From contig CAZPCA010000019.1 of the NCBI GenBank assembly GCA_964584995.1, positions 1 to 27,726 of the forward strand: 27,726 bases of DNA. The letters run 5' to 3'. Positions 1 to 8,163 of the stretch are shown one piece after another (position 1 is the first letter of the stretch; every line of letters begins with the position of its first letter). Both the position numbers and the translations under genes were made by a program. The DNA comes from JAJTFW01 sp964584995. Its GTDB lineage: Bacteria; Bacteroidota; Bacteroidia; AKYH767-A; OLB10. Under the pieces are notes generated by a model. That model was not told the DNA's origin. It searched no databases and worked only from the letters and a program-made list of their open reading frames with translations.

Positions 1-538
1 TAAGATCCATTTGTGGAAAGCGAATGCGGGGAACGGTATCGAATTCAAAAGTGTACTCTCCTGTACCGGCCATCCATTTTACGGAAGAGGACTCATACAG
101 AATATTCGCAACAAACAGCCCCGCCACATTTTCAATATAATCGCTGTAGCGCTTGGAAGACCCTGTGAGCATTTTATCAAGACTGTTGTGCCAGTTCTGA
201 AAAACGGCATTGTCTCTTCCGGAGCTTACAAAAGCCATCAGGGCTGCTATGTAATTGCTGAAATCCGGATAAGGCTTCATCCGCTTTTTCAGCATATCGT
301 TGGACGTCGCAATGATTCTGGCCTGTTGCTCAACTGTGAAGCGTGGATTTTCAATCCACACTTCCTCGAATCGATCCATCAGCTTCTCCGCTTCCTTTTT
401 ATTGGTCAACTCCAGGTAAGCCTTTAACTCTTTGAAAAAAGCCACCGTTTCTGTACTGAAACTTTTAGGCGCCTGCGCCCAAACAGGGGCGCTGCTTAAT
501 AAAATCAGCAATCCCACAATGATTCGAATACTTTTCAT
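1..538 (-). CDS. Secreted protein of unknown function, N-terminal part (cut by window edge)
   Basis: An open frame runs leftward from an ATG at 536-538 to the window edge with no stop, giving about 179 residues of a longer protein. It begins with a clear signal peptide: a basic start (MKSIR), a hydrophobic core, and a likely cleavage site after VWA near residue 21. The mature part is mostly helical and polar, with no motif I can assign. The start lies 15 bases after the prmA stop in the same direction, so the two are probably cotranscribed. The product is presumably periplasmic or outer-membrane associated. I do not recognise the family and cannot judge full length. The reading frame and signal peptide are directly visible; any role is unknown. 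Confidence 0.8.
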   Translation of the reverse strand, partial: MKSIRIIVGLLILLSSAPVWAQAPKSFSTETVAFFKELKAYLELTNKKEAEKLMDRFEEVWIENPRFTVEQQARIIATSNDMLKKRMKPYPDFSNYIAALMAFVSSGRDNAVFQNWHNSLDKMLTGSSKRYSDYIENVAGLFVANILYESSSVKWMAGTGEYTFEFDTVPRIRFPQMDL

Positions 539-553
539 TTTTTCTTGAATCCC

Positions 554-1390
554 TTAAAGTGATTGAAAACATGCACAACACCAGTCGTTGGCCTGGGTGT
601 GATCAATGTACTCAAGCCCGTGGCGAGCGGCAGCCTCCCTGATCATCGGTAAATCCTGTTCGTAATAACCGCTCGTCAGCAGGTAACCACCACGGTTCAG
701 GCAATGTGCATAGGTTTTAATATCCTGCAAGATGATGTTACGGTTGATGTTGGCAATGAATATTTCACAGGTATGCCCCTGTAGCAGCGAGGCGTCACCT
801 TCCTGAACGTGGATATCCGGAAAATTATTTTTCAATGCGTTTTCACGACTGTTCTCCGCAGCGTTGGGATCATTGTCGATAGCCAATGCTGAAACTGCAC
901 CCCGTTGCATCGCCAGAATGGCAAGAATTCCGGTACCACATCCCATGTCGATGATCCGATGACCGGTAAAATCCAGTTTCAGCATGCGCGACATCACCTG
1001 CGCCGTCGTCGGATGATGTCCTGTGCCGAAGGCCATACGCGGTTGAATGATTATCTCATGCAGAAAACCCGGGTTGGGGGGATGAAAATCAGCACGGATG
1101 TACACTGTATCGTCGATAATTTCCGGCGAAAATGATTTTTCCCATTCCTCATTCCAGTTTTTCCAGGGAATCAATTCCTGCTCGATTTCCAGCACTGCCC
1201 CCATTCCTTTCATCGACTCGGCGAGCGCCTCAACCGGTTGCGGCTGATAATTTTCTTTGAGCGCGTAGGCCAACAATCCACCCGGCGATTCTTCAAACAT
1301 ATCGAAACCGCAGTGAGCCAGCTCATAACTGAGGTAATCCCTGAAGGGGTCAAGGGGAGAAATTTTAATTTTCAACAGTACGTACTCCAT
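554..1390 (-). CDS. prmA: Ribosomal protein L11 methyltransferase PrmA
   Basis: SAM-dependent methyltransferase expected to trimethylate ribosomal protein L11 in the cytoplasm. The chosen product is 278 residues. It has the PrmA signature QPRMAFGTGHHPTT (about residues 116-129) followed by the SAM-binding loop DMGCGTGILA (148-157), and IANINRNI around residue 210 at the place of the PrmA ANI motif. The reading frame extends upstream to 1435, but residues before the ATG at 1388-1390 do not resemble PrmA N-termini, and MEYVLLKI is the normal kind of start. Bacteroidota PrmA proteins are of this shorter type with a reduced N-terminal domain. The gene is divergent from the SMUG2-like gene (72-base gap) and is followed by the secreted protein gene at the window edge. 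Confidence 0.93.
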   Translation of the reverse strand: MEYVLLKIKISPLDPFRDYLSYELAHCGFDMFEESPGGLLAYALKENYQPQPVEALAESMKGMGAVLEIEQELIPWKNWNEEWEKSFSPEIIDDTVYIRADFHPPNPGFLHEIIIQPRMAFGTGHHPTTAQVMSRMLKLDFTGHRIIDMGCGTGILAILAMQRGAVSALAIDNDPNAAENSRENALKNNFPDIHVQEGDASLLQGHTCEIFIANINRNIILQDIKTYAHCLNRGGYLLTSGYYEQDLPMIREAAARHGLEYIDHTQANDWCCACFQSL

Positions 1391-1462
1391 TGGTATAAAA
1401 ATAGATTTTTGCAGCGCATTGTCCTGAGCAGACACATCAGTTTATCAACAAGTACTCCCACT

Positions 1463-2137
1463 ATGTCCTTTGCCGAATCGTACAGCGAATGGCTGCTTCA
1501 ACTTCACCCTGGCATCAAATTACCAAAGGGAATCCACTGGTTGAATCCGTATGTAGAACAAGAAATCCCAAAAGCTGTCCGCTCATTTTACAAAACATTC
1601 TACAAGGGTAAGCGAAAGAGGATTCTCCTATTGGGCATCAATCCTGGCCGGTTGGGAGCGGGACTCACCGGCATAGCTTTTACAGACCCTGTACAGTTGA
1701 CCCGCCTATGTGGAAAGGAGTACGGTTTACCGCAAAAAGCGGAACATAGCGCCACTTTCATTTATGCCATGATCGAGACCTACGGTGGGATGCATGCCTT
1801 TGCCAGCAACTTCCTTCTGGCGGCGATGTGTCCGCTCGGGTTGATGAAAAATGGAAAGAACTATAACTATTACGACGAGCCTGCCTTATTGAAATCGGTC
1901 AGCCCTTTCATCGAGAAATGCATTGATGAACAACTCGCCATCGGCGGAAGAACCGATACGGTAATCTGCATCGGAGAAGGTAAAAACAGAAGCGTTCTCG
2001 AAAACCTGAACAGCAAAAAAAGATGGTTCAGGTCCATACACACCCTGCCACATCCCAGATGGGTAATGCAATACAGACGAAAGCAATTAGATTTTTACGT
2101 CAGCCAGTACGTTCAGCTGCTTCGGGAATTGGGTTAA
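1463..2137 (+). CDS. Uracil-DNA glycosylase family protein, SMUG2-like (DUF4918)
   Basis: Predicted DNA base-excision repair glycosylase of 224 residues. Motif 1 is GINPGRLGAGLTGIAF (residues 58-73), the counterpart of the SMUG1 motif MNPGP-G-AQTGVPFG, and holds the Asn expected for catalysis in this group. Motif 2 is LPHPRWVMQYRR (195-206), the DNA-intercalating loop. A Bacteroidota subfamily called SMUG2 is known to remove uracil and xanthine; membership here is inferred from motif shape. The frame is open back to 1238 across the divergent prmA, but the ATG at 1463 starts just before the conserved region and avoids overlap. No obvious ribosome-binding site is seen. Confidence 0.82.
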   Translation: MSFAESYSEWLLQLHPGIKLPKGIHWLNPYVEQEIPKAVRSFYKTFYKGKRKRILLLGINPGRLGAGLTGIAFTDPVQLTRLCGKEYGLPQKAEHSATFIYAMIETYGGMHAFASNFLLAAMCPLGLMKNGKNYNYYDEPALLKSVSPFIEKCIDEQLAIGGRTDTVICIGEGKNRSVLENLNSKKRWFRSIHTLPHPRWVMQYRRKQLDFYVSQYVQLLRELG

Positions 2138-2149
2138 GCACTATTCCGT

Positions 2150-2220
2150 AATTTTACAACCGCACTTCACTGCCAGTGCTGTCGGACAGACAGCGAAGGA
2201 CGGGGAGGTCTTTGCTTCGC
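2150..2220 (+). promoter_or_regulatory. Candidate structured leader of hutI
   Basis: In the 122-base gap before hutI there are two adjacent inverted repeats. GCTGTC (2178-2183) pairs with GACAGC (2189-2194) around a five-base loop. GCGAAG (2193-2198) pairs with CTTCGC (2215-2220), with an inner GAC/GTC pairing. The two stems share bases 2193-2194, so they cannot both form completely. TAATTTTA near 2152 is a loose match to a Bacteroidota -7 element. Neither hairpin has a T-run, so a plain terminator is unlikely. Function is unproven. Confidence 0.3.
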
Positions 2221-2259
2221 AGGGGATTGAAACCAGCGTGCTAACTCTAATTACAGCGC

Positions 2260-3492
2260 ATGAACAGATTATTGATTGTCAATGCCAAAGGAATTGTTCA
2301 GCACGGCCGCAGCCGTATGCTGAAAGGAAAGGAGATGCAGGATGTTTCCATGCTTGAAAATGCCTGGGTACTCATTGAAGGAGACAGGATTGCGGAAACA
2401 GGCCGAATGGATGAGCCTTTCCATAGCCCTGTGAACGATGTTGTGGATGCCAGTGGAAAGTATATTTTTCCTGCATGGTGCGACTCCCACACCCACATCG
2501 TCTTCGCCGGCTCAAGGGAACAGGAGTTCGTTGACCGTATTCATGGCCTTAGTTACGAAGAGATTGCACGTAGGGGAGGGGGCATACTGAATTCCGCGGC
2601 CCGACTGCAGCAAACGGAAGAAGATGAATTGTTCGAAGCGGCCTTGATGCGCCTGCAGGAAGTGAGCAGATCCGGTACAGGGGCCATTGAAATCAAAAGC
2701 GGATACGGCCTGAGCATGGAAGCAGAATTGAAAATGCTCCGGGTGATACGGCGCTTGAAAGCAGCCAGTCCTCTGATGATTAAAGCTACTTTTCTGGGAG
2801 CCCATGCACTGCCTGCAAATTACCGTGAAAACCGTTCAGGGTATATCGATTTGCTCGTGAATGAAATGATCCCGGTCATCGCGGAGGAAGGTCTTGCCGA
2901 TTTCAATGATGTATTCTGTGACCGGGGATTCTTCACTGTAGAGGAGACAGACCGTATCCTGGAGGCCGGATTGAAGCGGGGCCTTCGCCCAAAAATCCAT
3001 GCCAATGAACTCGACTTTTCCGGAGGCATTCAGGTGGGTGTGAAGCACGGAGCCTTATCGGTTGATCACCTCGAATGTACCGGTGAGGCGGAGATTGAGT
3101 GCCTGCGCAACAGTAGTACCATGCCCACCTTGCTGCCCGGCACAGCCTTCTTCCTGAAGCTGCACTACCCGCCTGGACGTAAGATGATCGATGCCGGTTT
3201 ACCTGTCGCACTGGCGTCGGATTACAATCCAGGATCCTGTCCATCCGGAAAGATGCCGTTTGTCTGCTCCCTGGCTTGCCTGTACCTGGGCATGACTCCG
3301 GAAGAAGCCATCAACGCTGCAACCCTCAACAGTGCCTATGCCATGGATGTGATGGACGAGGCGGGCAGCATTACACGAGGGAAAAAAGCCAATTTATTCA
3401 TCAGCCGGCCCATGCCCTCCCTGGCCTATCTTCCCTATGCGTTCGGCAGTGATCTGGTAGAAACAGTGATCCTGAACGGGGAAATCCAATAA
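2260..3492 (+). CDS. hutI: Imidazolonepropionase
   Basis: Hydrolyses 4-imidazolone-5-propanoate to N-formimidoyl-L-glutamate, the third step of histidine degradation. The 410-residue product has normal family length. Metal-site residues of the amidohydrolase fold are visible: HTH at residues 77-79, H247 in KIHANE, H270 in SVDH and D321 in ASDYNPGS. SGYGLSMEAELKML (147-160) is also typical. The gene is followed after 31 bases by ftcD in the same direction, and FtcD consumes the HutI product, so they form a functional pair. Histidase (hutH) and urocanase (hutU) are not in this window. The start ATG at 2260 fits the family N-terminus. Confidence 0.96.
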   Translation: MNRLLIVNAKGIVQHGRSRMLKGKEMQDVSMLENAWVLIEGDRIAETGRMDEPFHSPVNDVVDASGKYIFPAWCDSHTHIVFAGSREQEFVDRIHGLSYEEIARRGGGILNSAARLQQTEEDELFEAALMRLQEVSRSGTGAIEIKSGYGLSMEAELKMLRVIRRLKAASPLMIKATFLGAHALPANYRENRSGYIDLLVNEMIPVIAEEGLADFNDVFCDRGFFTVEETDRILEAGLKRGLRPKIHANELDFSGGIQVGVKHGALSVDHLECTGEAEIECLRNSSTMPTLLPGTAFFLKLHYPPGRKMIDAGLPVALASDYNPGSCPSGKMPFVCSLACLYLGMTPEEAINAATLNSAYAMDVMDEAGSITRGKKANLFISRPMPSLAYLPYAFGSDLVETVILNGEIQ

Positions 3493-3523
3493 ACATAAAC
3501 CGATAAGTTCTATACCATCTCGC

Positions 3524-5200
3524 ATGAAACAATTGATAGAATGTGTTCCCAACTTCAGTGAAGGGAACGATGAAAAGGTAATAGGCCAGATTGCAGAGGC
3601 CATACGCAGCGTGGAAGGAGTCAAGCTTTTGAATGTTGATCCGGGCAAAGCCACCAACCGCACGGTCATGACCATGGTCGGTGAGCCGGAGCCGGTGGTA
3701 GAAGCGGCCTTTCGTGCCATCCGCACGGCAGCGGGACTCATCGACATGTGTAAACACAAAGGAGAACATCCCCGCATGGGAGCCACGGATGTATGTCCGT
3801 TCATTCCCGTTGCGAACATCAGCATGGAGGAAACCGCTGCATGGAGCAGAAAGCTCGGCGAAAAGGTCGGTCGGGAATTGAACATACCGGTATACCTGTA
3901 CGAAGAAGCGCAGCCGGACAAACAACGCAGCAACCTTTCCATCATCAGAGCAGGGGAGTACGAAGGTTTTTTCAAGAAGATAAAAGAACCCGCATGGAAA
4001 CCTGATTTCGGTCCGGGGGATTTTCCTGCATCCAGCGGTGCCACTGTCATCGGTGCCCGTGATTTTCTGATCGCCTATAACGTCAACCTGAATACGAAAT
4101 CGGTCAAGCGGGCCAACAGTGTAGCCTTCGATGTCCGCGAAGCAGGCAGGGTTCAGCTGGATGAAAAGGGCAACAAGGTGCTCGATAAGGACGGCAACGA
4201 GGTACGTGTGCCGGGTACTCTTAAAGGAGTGAAAGCCATCGGCTGGTACATCGCCGAATACGGAATCGCACAGGTATCCATCAACATCACCCGTTTCCGT
4301 GAAACGCCGCTTCACAGAGTATTCGAAGAATGTTACGCATCCGCACACCGTCGTGGGCAGCGTGTCACCGGCTCTGAGCTCGTAGGGTTGGTTCCGCTTT
4401 CGTCGATGCTGGAGGCCGGTCGTTATTTTCTGCAAAAACAAAAACTCAGTGCCGGTGTGAGTGATGAGGAATTGATCCACATCGCTGTCAAATCCATGGG
4501 ATTGGATGAGCTTGCGCCCTTCCATCCCCGGGAGCGCATCATCGAATATCAGCTCGAAGACGCCGGCAAGCGATTGGTGGACCTCACGCTGACCGGCTTC
4601 GCCGATGAAACCGCCAGCGAATCGCCGGCTCCGGGTGGTGGCTCCATCTCTGCCTACGTCGGAGCATTGGGCGTTTCCCTGGGCACCATGGTGGCCAATT
4701 TATCTGCAGGAAAGAAAGGCTGGGAAAACCGCTGGGAAGAATTCAGCACCTGGGCCGAAAAAGGCCAGGCCTACAAAAAGCGATTGATTCAATTGGTTGA
4801 CGAAGATACCGCAGCCTTCAACCTTATTATGGAAGCATTCAAACTTCCGAAGGGAACGGATGCGGAGAAGGCGGCCAGGAAGGCAGCTATACAGAATGCA
4901 ACTCGCAAGGCCATCGAAGTGCCCTTTGAGGTCATGAAAACCGCGCACGACAGCATGGAAGTGATGGAAGCGATGGTAAAAGACGGCAATCCGAACTCCA
5001 TCACCGACGCCGGTGTGGGAGCGCTTTGTGCGCGTACGGCGGTTATGGGAGCACACATGAATGTACGGATTAACGCGGCAGGATTCAGTGACAAGGAATT
5101 CCTGGAAGCCATTCTGGATAAAGCAGCGAGGATAGAACAAAGCGCCATGTCCAGGGAGGCAGACATCATCGCTGCCGTCAATCAATCGATTGCCGTCTAA
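3524..5200 (+). CDS. ftcD: Bifunctional glutamate formimidoyltransferase / formimidoyltetrahydrofolate cyclodeaminase
   Basis: Transfers the formimidoyl group of N-formimidoylglutamate to tetrahydrofolate and then releases ammonia to give methenyl-tetrahydrofolate. The 558 residues contain both parts. The transferase occupies roughly 1-330 and starts with IECVPNFSEG; H82 in KGEHPRMGATD matches the catalytic His region. The cyclodeaminase occupies about 350-558, with the folate-binding segment ESPAPGGGSISAYVG (366-380). The arrangement is that of animal FTCD (about 540 residues), whereas many bacteria keep the two parts as separate proteins. Residues about 206-232 form a charged, repeat-like insertion (EKGNKVLDKDGNEV) relative to animal enzymes. 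The stop is only 4 bases from that of the convergent methyltransferase gene. Confidence 0.95.
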   Translation: MKQLIECVPNFSEGNDEKVIGQIAEAIRSVEGVKLLNVDPGKATNRTVMTMVGEPEPVVEAAFRAIRTAAGLIDMCKHKGEHPRMGATDVCPFIPVANISMEETAAWSRKLGEKVGRELNIPVYLYEEAQPDKQRSNLSIIRAGEYEGFFKKIKEPAWKPDFGPGDFPASSGATVIGARDFLIAYNVNLNTKSVKRANSVAFDVREAGRVQLDEKGNKVLDKDGNEVRVPGTLKGVKAIGWYIAEYGIAQVSINITRFRETPLHRVFEECYASAHRRGQRVTGSELVGLVPLSSMLEAGRYFLQKQKLSAGVSDEELIHIAVKSMGLDELAPFHPRERIIEYQLEDAGKRLVDLTLTGFADETASESPAPGGGSISAYVGALGVSLGTMVANLSAGKKGWENRWEEFSTWAEKGQAYKKRLIQLVDEDTAAFNLIMEAFKLPKGTDAEKAARKAAIQNATRKAIEVPFEVMKTAHDSMEVMEAMVKDGNPNSITDAGVGALCARTAVMGAHMNVRINAAGFSDKEFLEAILDKAARIEQSAMSREADIIAAVNQSIAV

Positions 5201-5204
5201 ATCT

Positions 5205-5906
5205 TTAGTGACCGATCAGGAAAACCGTAGGCCGTTTGTGCAATTCGGGAACCTGCTTTTTCCATTCCCTTACCCGCAGTGTGCGGATGAACTCAGTTGA
5301 AAGCGTGAGATCCACGGCAATACACAGCTTTGTTTCCCCGCTCAGGTGCTGCAACAGGTCGGCGAGCAATTGGTTGTTCCTGTAAGGTGCCTCGATGAAT
5401 AACTGAGTCTCCTGACGACTACGGGAAGCCTCTTCGAGGCGCTGTATTCTTTTCATGCGCTCCTGCTTATCGATGGGAAGATAGCCGTGAAAACAGAAGC
5501 GCTGTCCTTCGAGTCCGGAGGCCATCAAGGCAAGCAGCAGCGCCGATGGTCCTGTAAGCGGTTTTACCCTGTGGCCCATACGGTAGGCTTCGGCCACCAG
5601 CTTCGCTCCCGGGTCTGCTACGCCTGGACATCCCGCTTCGCTGAGTACGCCTACATCGTTCCCATCACTCAGACCTTGCAACAATGCTTTCAAGTCCTGA
5701 TCAGGCTGATGTTTATCGAGGACACGGATATCCAGTTCGGCCTGGGGAGTAGGTATCCCACAGGATTTCAGGAAAGCGCGGGCTGTTTTGGCATCCTCGA
5801 CGACAAAGTGCTTCAGGGAATGAACCACTTCAATGGTGCCAGCTGGCAAAAAAAGTGAAACATTCTCTGCGCCCAGCGTAGATGGAATCAGGAAGAGGGT
5901 AGACAT
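5205..5906 (-). CDS. SAM-dependent methyltransferase, short RsmI-like (tetrapyrrole methylase fold)
   Basis: A 233-residue member of the tetrapyrrole methylase superfamily, closest in motif content to 16S rRNA 2'-O-methyltransferase RsmI. VGVLSEAGCPGVADPGAKLV matches the RsmI SDAGTPLISDPG region, and LTGPSALLLALMASGL is the next conserved helix. The N-terminus MSTLFLIPSTLG replaces the usual VATPIGNL type, and the protein lacks the C-terminal extension of full RsmI (about 280 residues), ending at RPTVFLIGH. It may be a separate Bacteroidota paralogue with another substrate. The start ATG at 5904-5906 is preceded, on its own strand, by a TAGTTTTG element four bases upstream. Confidence 0.8.
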   Translation of the reverse strand: MSTLFLIPSTLGAENVSLFLPAGTIEVVHSLKHFVVEDAKTARAFLKSCGIPTPQAELDIRVLDKHQPDQDLKALLQGLSDGNDVGVLSEAGCPGVADPGAKLVAEAYRMGHRVKPLTGPSALLLALMASGLEGQRFCFHGYLPIDKQERMKRIQRLEEASRSRQETQLFIEAPYRNNQLLADLLQHLSGETKLCIAVDLTLSTEFIRTLRVREWKKQVPELHKRPTVFLIGH

Positions 5907-5910
5907 AATG

Positions 5911-5918
5911 CAAAACTA
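5911..5918 (-). promoter_or_regulatory. -7 promoter element of the RsmI-like gene
   Basis: On the minus strand this reads TAGTTTTG, an exact fit to the Bacteroidota TAnnTTTG -7 consensus, four bases before the start codon. A TTG at 5935-5937 lies 16 bases further upstream, slightly short of usual spacing. Transcription would start at or very near the ATG. Confidence 0.45.
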
Positions 5919-5967
5919 ACCAATTGTGCTTGGCCAATTCTTCTACCCTGAATCAGGCTGTATGCCC

Positions 5968-7218
5968 TCAGGCCTTTTCCAGTTCGAACACGGTGATTTC
6001 GGGCAGAATGCCTACGCGTCCAGGGTATCCTAAGAAACCAAGTCCACGGTTGACATAAAGATGCTGTTTTGCTTCGGTATACAATCCTGCCCATTCCTTG
6101 TACACGTACTGCACCGGACTCCATTTGAAAAATGGCAATTCCACCCCGAACTGAAATCCGTGTGTATGCCCAGCAAGGGTAAGATGGATGTTCGGATAGG
6201 CTTTCAGCACTTCACCGCGCCAGTGACTCGGATCGTGCGACAGAAGGATATTGAAAGCGGAATAGTCGATATCGCGGGTGGCCTTTTCCAGGCTGCCGTA
6301 TTTCGGAAAGCGAAGGTGCATACTATAGTTCTGCACACCGATAATGGTGATTTTTTCTCCGTTCTTTTCGATGTGGCGGTGCTCATCCAGCAATACATCC
6401 CAGCCCATCTCACGATGCCCTTCAATGAGTCGCTGCAGGTTCTCCGTTTTGGCTGTATCGGAATCCCAGCGGACGTAGTCCCCGTAATCGTGATTGCCCA
6501 AGGTACTGAAAATGCCGTGCTGAGCTTTTAGCCGGGACAACGCAGGCTTGTGCTGATCGAGCTCATCGCTGCGGTTGTTGACCAGATCTCCCGTGAAAAC
6601 AATGGCATCGGCCTTCAGTTCATTGATGATTTTCACCGCTTCCTCCAAAGGAGCTGTACTGACAAAGCTACCCACGTGCAGGTCCGAAATATGTACCAAC
6701 TTGAATCCGGAGAAAGAGGAGGGAAGTCCGGGCAATTTCAAAATCACCTTTTTCACCTGGTAATCGTAGGCTCCACGCACCATCCCGTAGATAAGGGAAA
6801 CAAATGGCAAGGCGCCAAGCACCAGACCGGTCCGGACCAGAAAATCGGAACGTGAAATGGTGGCTCCGGTCAAACTGCCCGCATCTGCAGGCTTATTGAA
6901 ATAACGCTCGTATACCCATCGGCCACCCCTGAAAATATCATCGGTAAGCAAAAACAACACTACAAACAACTTGGAGAAAGTAACAACAAAGACAAACGCT
7001 CCGGCATAGGTCTTAACCGCTTTGGGCCAATCGTTCCAAGGCAAAAAGGCGCCCGCCACTACCACTCCGACACAGAAAACAGTGATGGACCAGAACAACA
7101 CAGCCGTTAACCGCTGGACATGTTCAGATGAATGCCGCAACGAGAACCGGAAGGCCTGAAAAACATAATAATCCAGGGCCAGGATCAGCAAGGAAAAAAA
7201 GACAGTGCGCAACAACAT
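5968..7218 (-). CDS. Membrane-anchored calcineurin-like metallophosphoesterase
   Basis: The 416-residue protein has four hydrophobic segments at about residues 4-22, 38-58, 70-92 and 129-148, followed by a calcineurin-type phosphoesterase domain (about 172-416). The dimetal site motifs are all present: DLH at 179-181, GDLVNN at 210-215, GNHDYG at 241-246, H328 in LSHDP, and GHTH at 350-353. The layout resembles YkuE/YaeI-like phosphodiesterases; YkuE-type proteins are linked to cell-envelope lipid metabolism, but the substrate here is unknown. It lies 79 bases downstream of pdxH in the same direction and 61 bases upstream of the RsmI-like gene, so it may be cotranscribed with pdxH. The domain assignment is secure, the substrate is not. 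Confidence 0.88.
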   Translation of the reverse strand: MLLRTVFFSLLILALDYYVFQAFRFSLRHSSEHVQRLTAVLFWSITVFCVGVVVAGAFLPWNDWPKAVKTYAGAFVFVVTFSKLFVVLFLLTDDIFRGGRWVYERYFNKPADAGSLTGATISRSDFLVRTGLVLGALPFVSLIYGMVRGAYDYQVKKVILKLPGLPSSFSGFKLVHISDLHVGSFVSTAPLEEAVKIINELKADAIVFTGDLVNNRSDELDQHKPALSRLKAQHGIFSTLGNHDYGDYVRWDSDTAKTENLQRLIEGHREMGWDVLLDEHRHIEKNGEKITIIGVQNYSMHLRFPKYGSLEKATRDIDYSAFNILLSHDPSHWRGEVLKAYPNIHLTLAGHTHGFQFGVELPFFKWSPVQYVYKEWAGLYTEAKQHLYVNRGLGFLGYPGRVGILPEITVFELEKA

Positions 7219-7297
7219 GCAGAGGGCTAAGGAGGATTAAAGAGTGGAGGATAAAACTCTCCGATGCATAACAGACGAATCGGATGTAAAGTTATTT

Positions 7298-7945
7298 TCA
7301 GGGCGCCAGACGAAAGACCATCCAGCCTTCGGGCCCCGGCTCATAGAGGAAACGATCGTGCAACCTGTTCGGTCTTCCCTGCCAGAACTCGATGCGCTCC
7401 GGTTGCAGCACGAAGCCGCCCCAGAACGAAGGCCGCGGAACAGGTTTACCTGTGTACTGCTGTTCTATAGATGCCACCTTTTCTTCGAGTTCAGCCCTGC
7501 TCTTCAGCACGCTGCTTTGCGCTGAAGCCCAAGCCCCAATCTGACTTTCGCGGGGTCGACTGTTGAAATACTCATCGCTTTCAGCTTCACTCACTCTCGT
7601 CACTTTGCCTTCCACCCGCACCTGTCGTGCTTGCAAGGACCAGAAGAAATTCAGCGAAGCAAACGGCGAATCCTGCATGTCCCTGCCTTTCCGGCTGCCA
7701 TAATTGGTGAAGAAGATAAATCCCCGCTCGTCAACTCCCTTCAATAAAACGATTCGGGAAGAGGGGCGCCCCTTGCTCACGGTACTGAGGTCCATCGCAT
7801 TAGGTTCCTGCACCCCGGCCCGGATGGCCTCCTGCATCCAGCGTTCGAATTGGATCAGGGGATTCTCCTCCAGGTGATTCTCCTGTAAAATACCTTTATC
7901 GTATTGGATTCTAGCACCTTGCAAGTAATCATTGAGCGGCTTCAT
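7298..7945 (-). CDS. pdxH: Pyridoxamine/pyridoxine 5'-phosphate oxidase
   Basis: FMN-dependent oxidase that makes pyridoxal 5'-phosphate from pyridoxamine or pyridoxine 5'-phosphate in the cytoplasm. The 215 residues match the usual length. Recognisable segments are RIVLLKGVDERGFIFFTNYG followed by SRKGRD (FMN and phosphate binding), QARQVRVEGKV, SRPRESQIGAWAS, and the C-terminal active-site signature NRLHDRFLY with its Arg and His. The ATG at 7943-7945 is supported by the MKPLNDYLQGARIQYDKG start and by a TACCTTTG element just upstream. Confidence 0.95.
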   Translation of the reverse strand: MKPLNDYLQGARIQYDKGILQENHLEENPLIQFERWMQEAIRAGVQEPNAMDLSTVSKGRPSSRIVLLKGVDERGFIFFTNYGSRKGRDMQDSPFASLNFFWSLQARQVRVEGKVTRVSEAESDEYFNSRPRESQIGAWASAQSSVLKSRAELEEKVASIEQQYTGKPVPRPSFWGGFVLQPERIEFWQGRPNRLHDRFLYEPGPEGWMVFRLAP

Positions 7946-7950
7946 GGGTA

Positions 7951-7958
7951 CAAAGGTA
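7951..7958 (-). promoter_or_regulatory. -7 promoter element of pdxH
   Basis: On the minus strand this reads TACCTTTG, an exact TAnnTTTG match, five bases before the pdxH ATG. A TTG at 7975-7977 is 16 bases upstream. The 5' leader would be a few bases at most. Confidence 0.45.
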
Positions 7959-8163
7959 GGAGCATTCGTCCATACAACGGGAATTGTAAGGTTAAGCCGA
8001 AAAGGTCATTTCAGGCTTTAAATTTTGTTCGTTTTTTTCTGAACTGTTAGCGAAGCTTTTCCGTATGAGGGAATACAAAACGGCTTCAGGAGGCCTTATA
8101 AAAGGGGAATAGGCCGTAAGTTCACAGTCCGTCATACTACCGGTAAACCTAAAAAATTGTCCA

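Noticed and set aside
11..427. Plus-strand open frame of 138 codons at the left edge
   Set aside because: The opposite strand carries a signal-peptide gene continuous through the edge and placed right after prmA; the plus frame has no protein-like features.
3401..4525. Long minus-strand open frame (374 codons) opposite ftcD
   Set aside because: It lies wholly within ftcD, whose protein is clearly conserved. The antisense translation is rich in His, Phe and Arg with no domain, as expected for a shadow frame.
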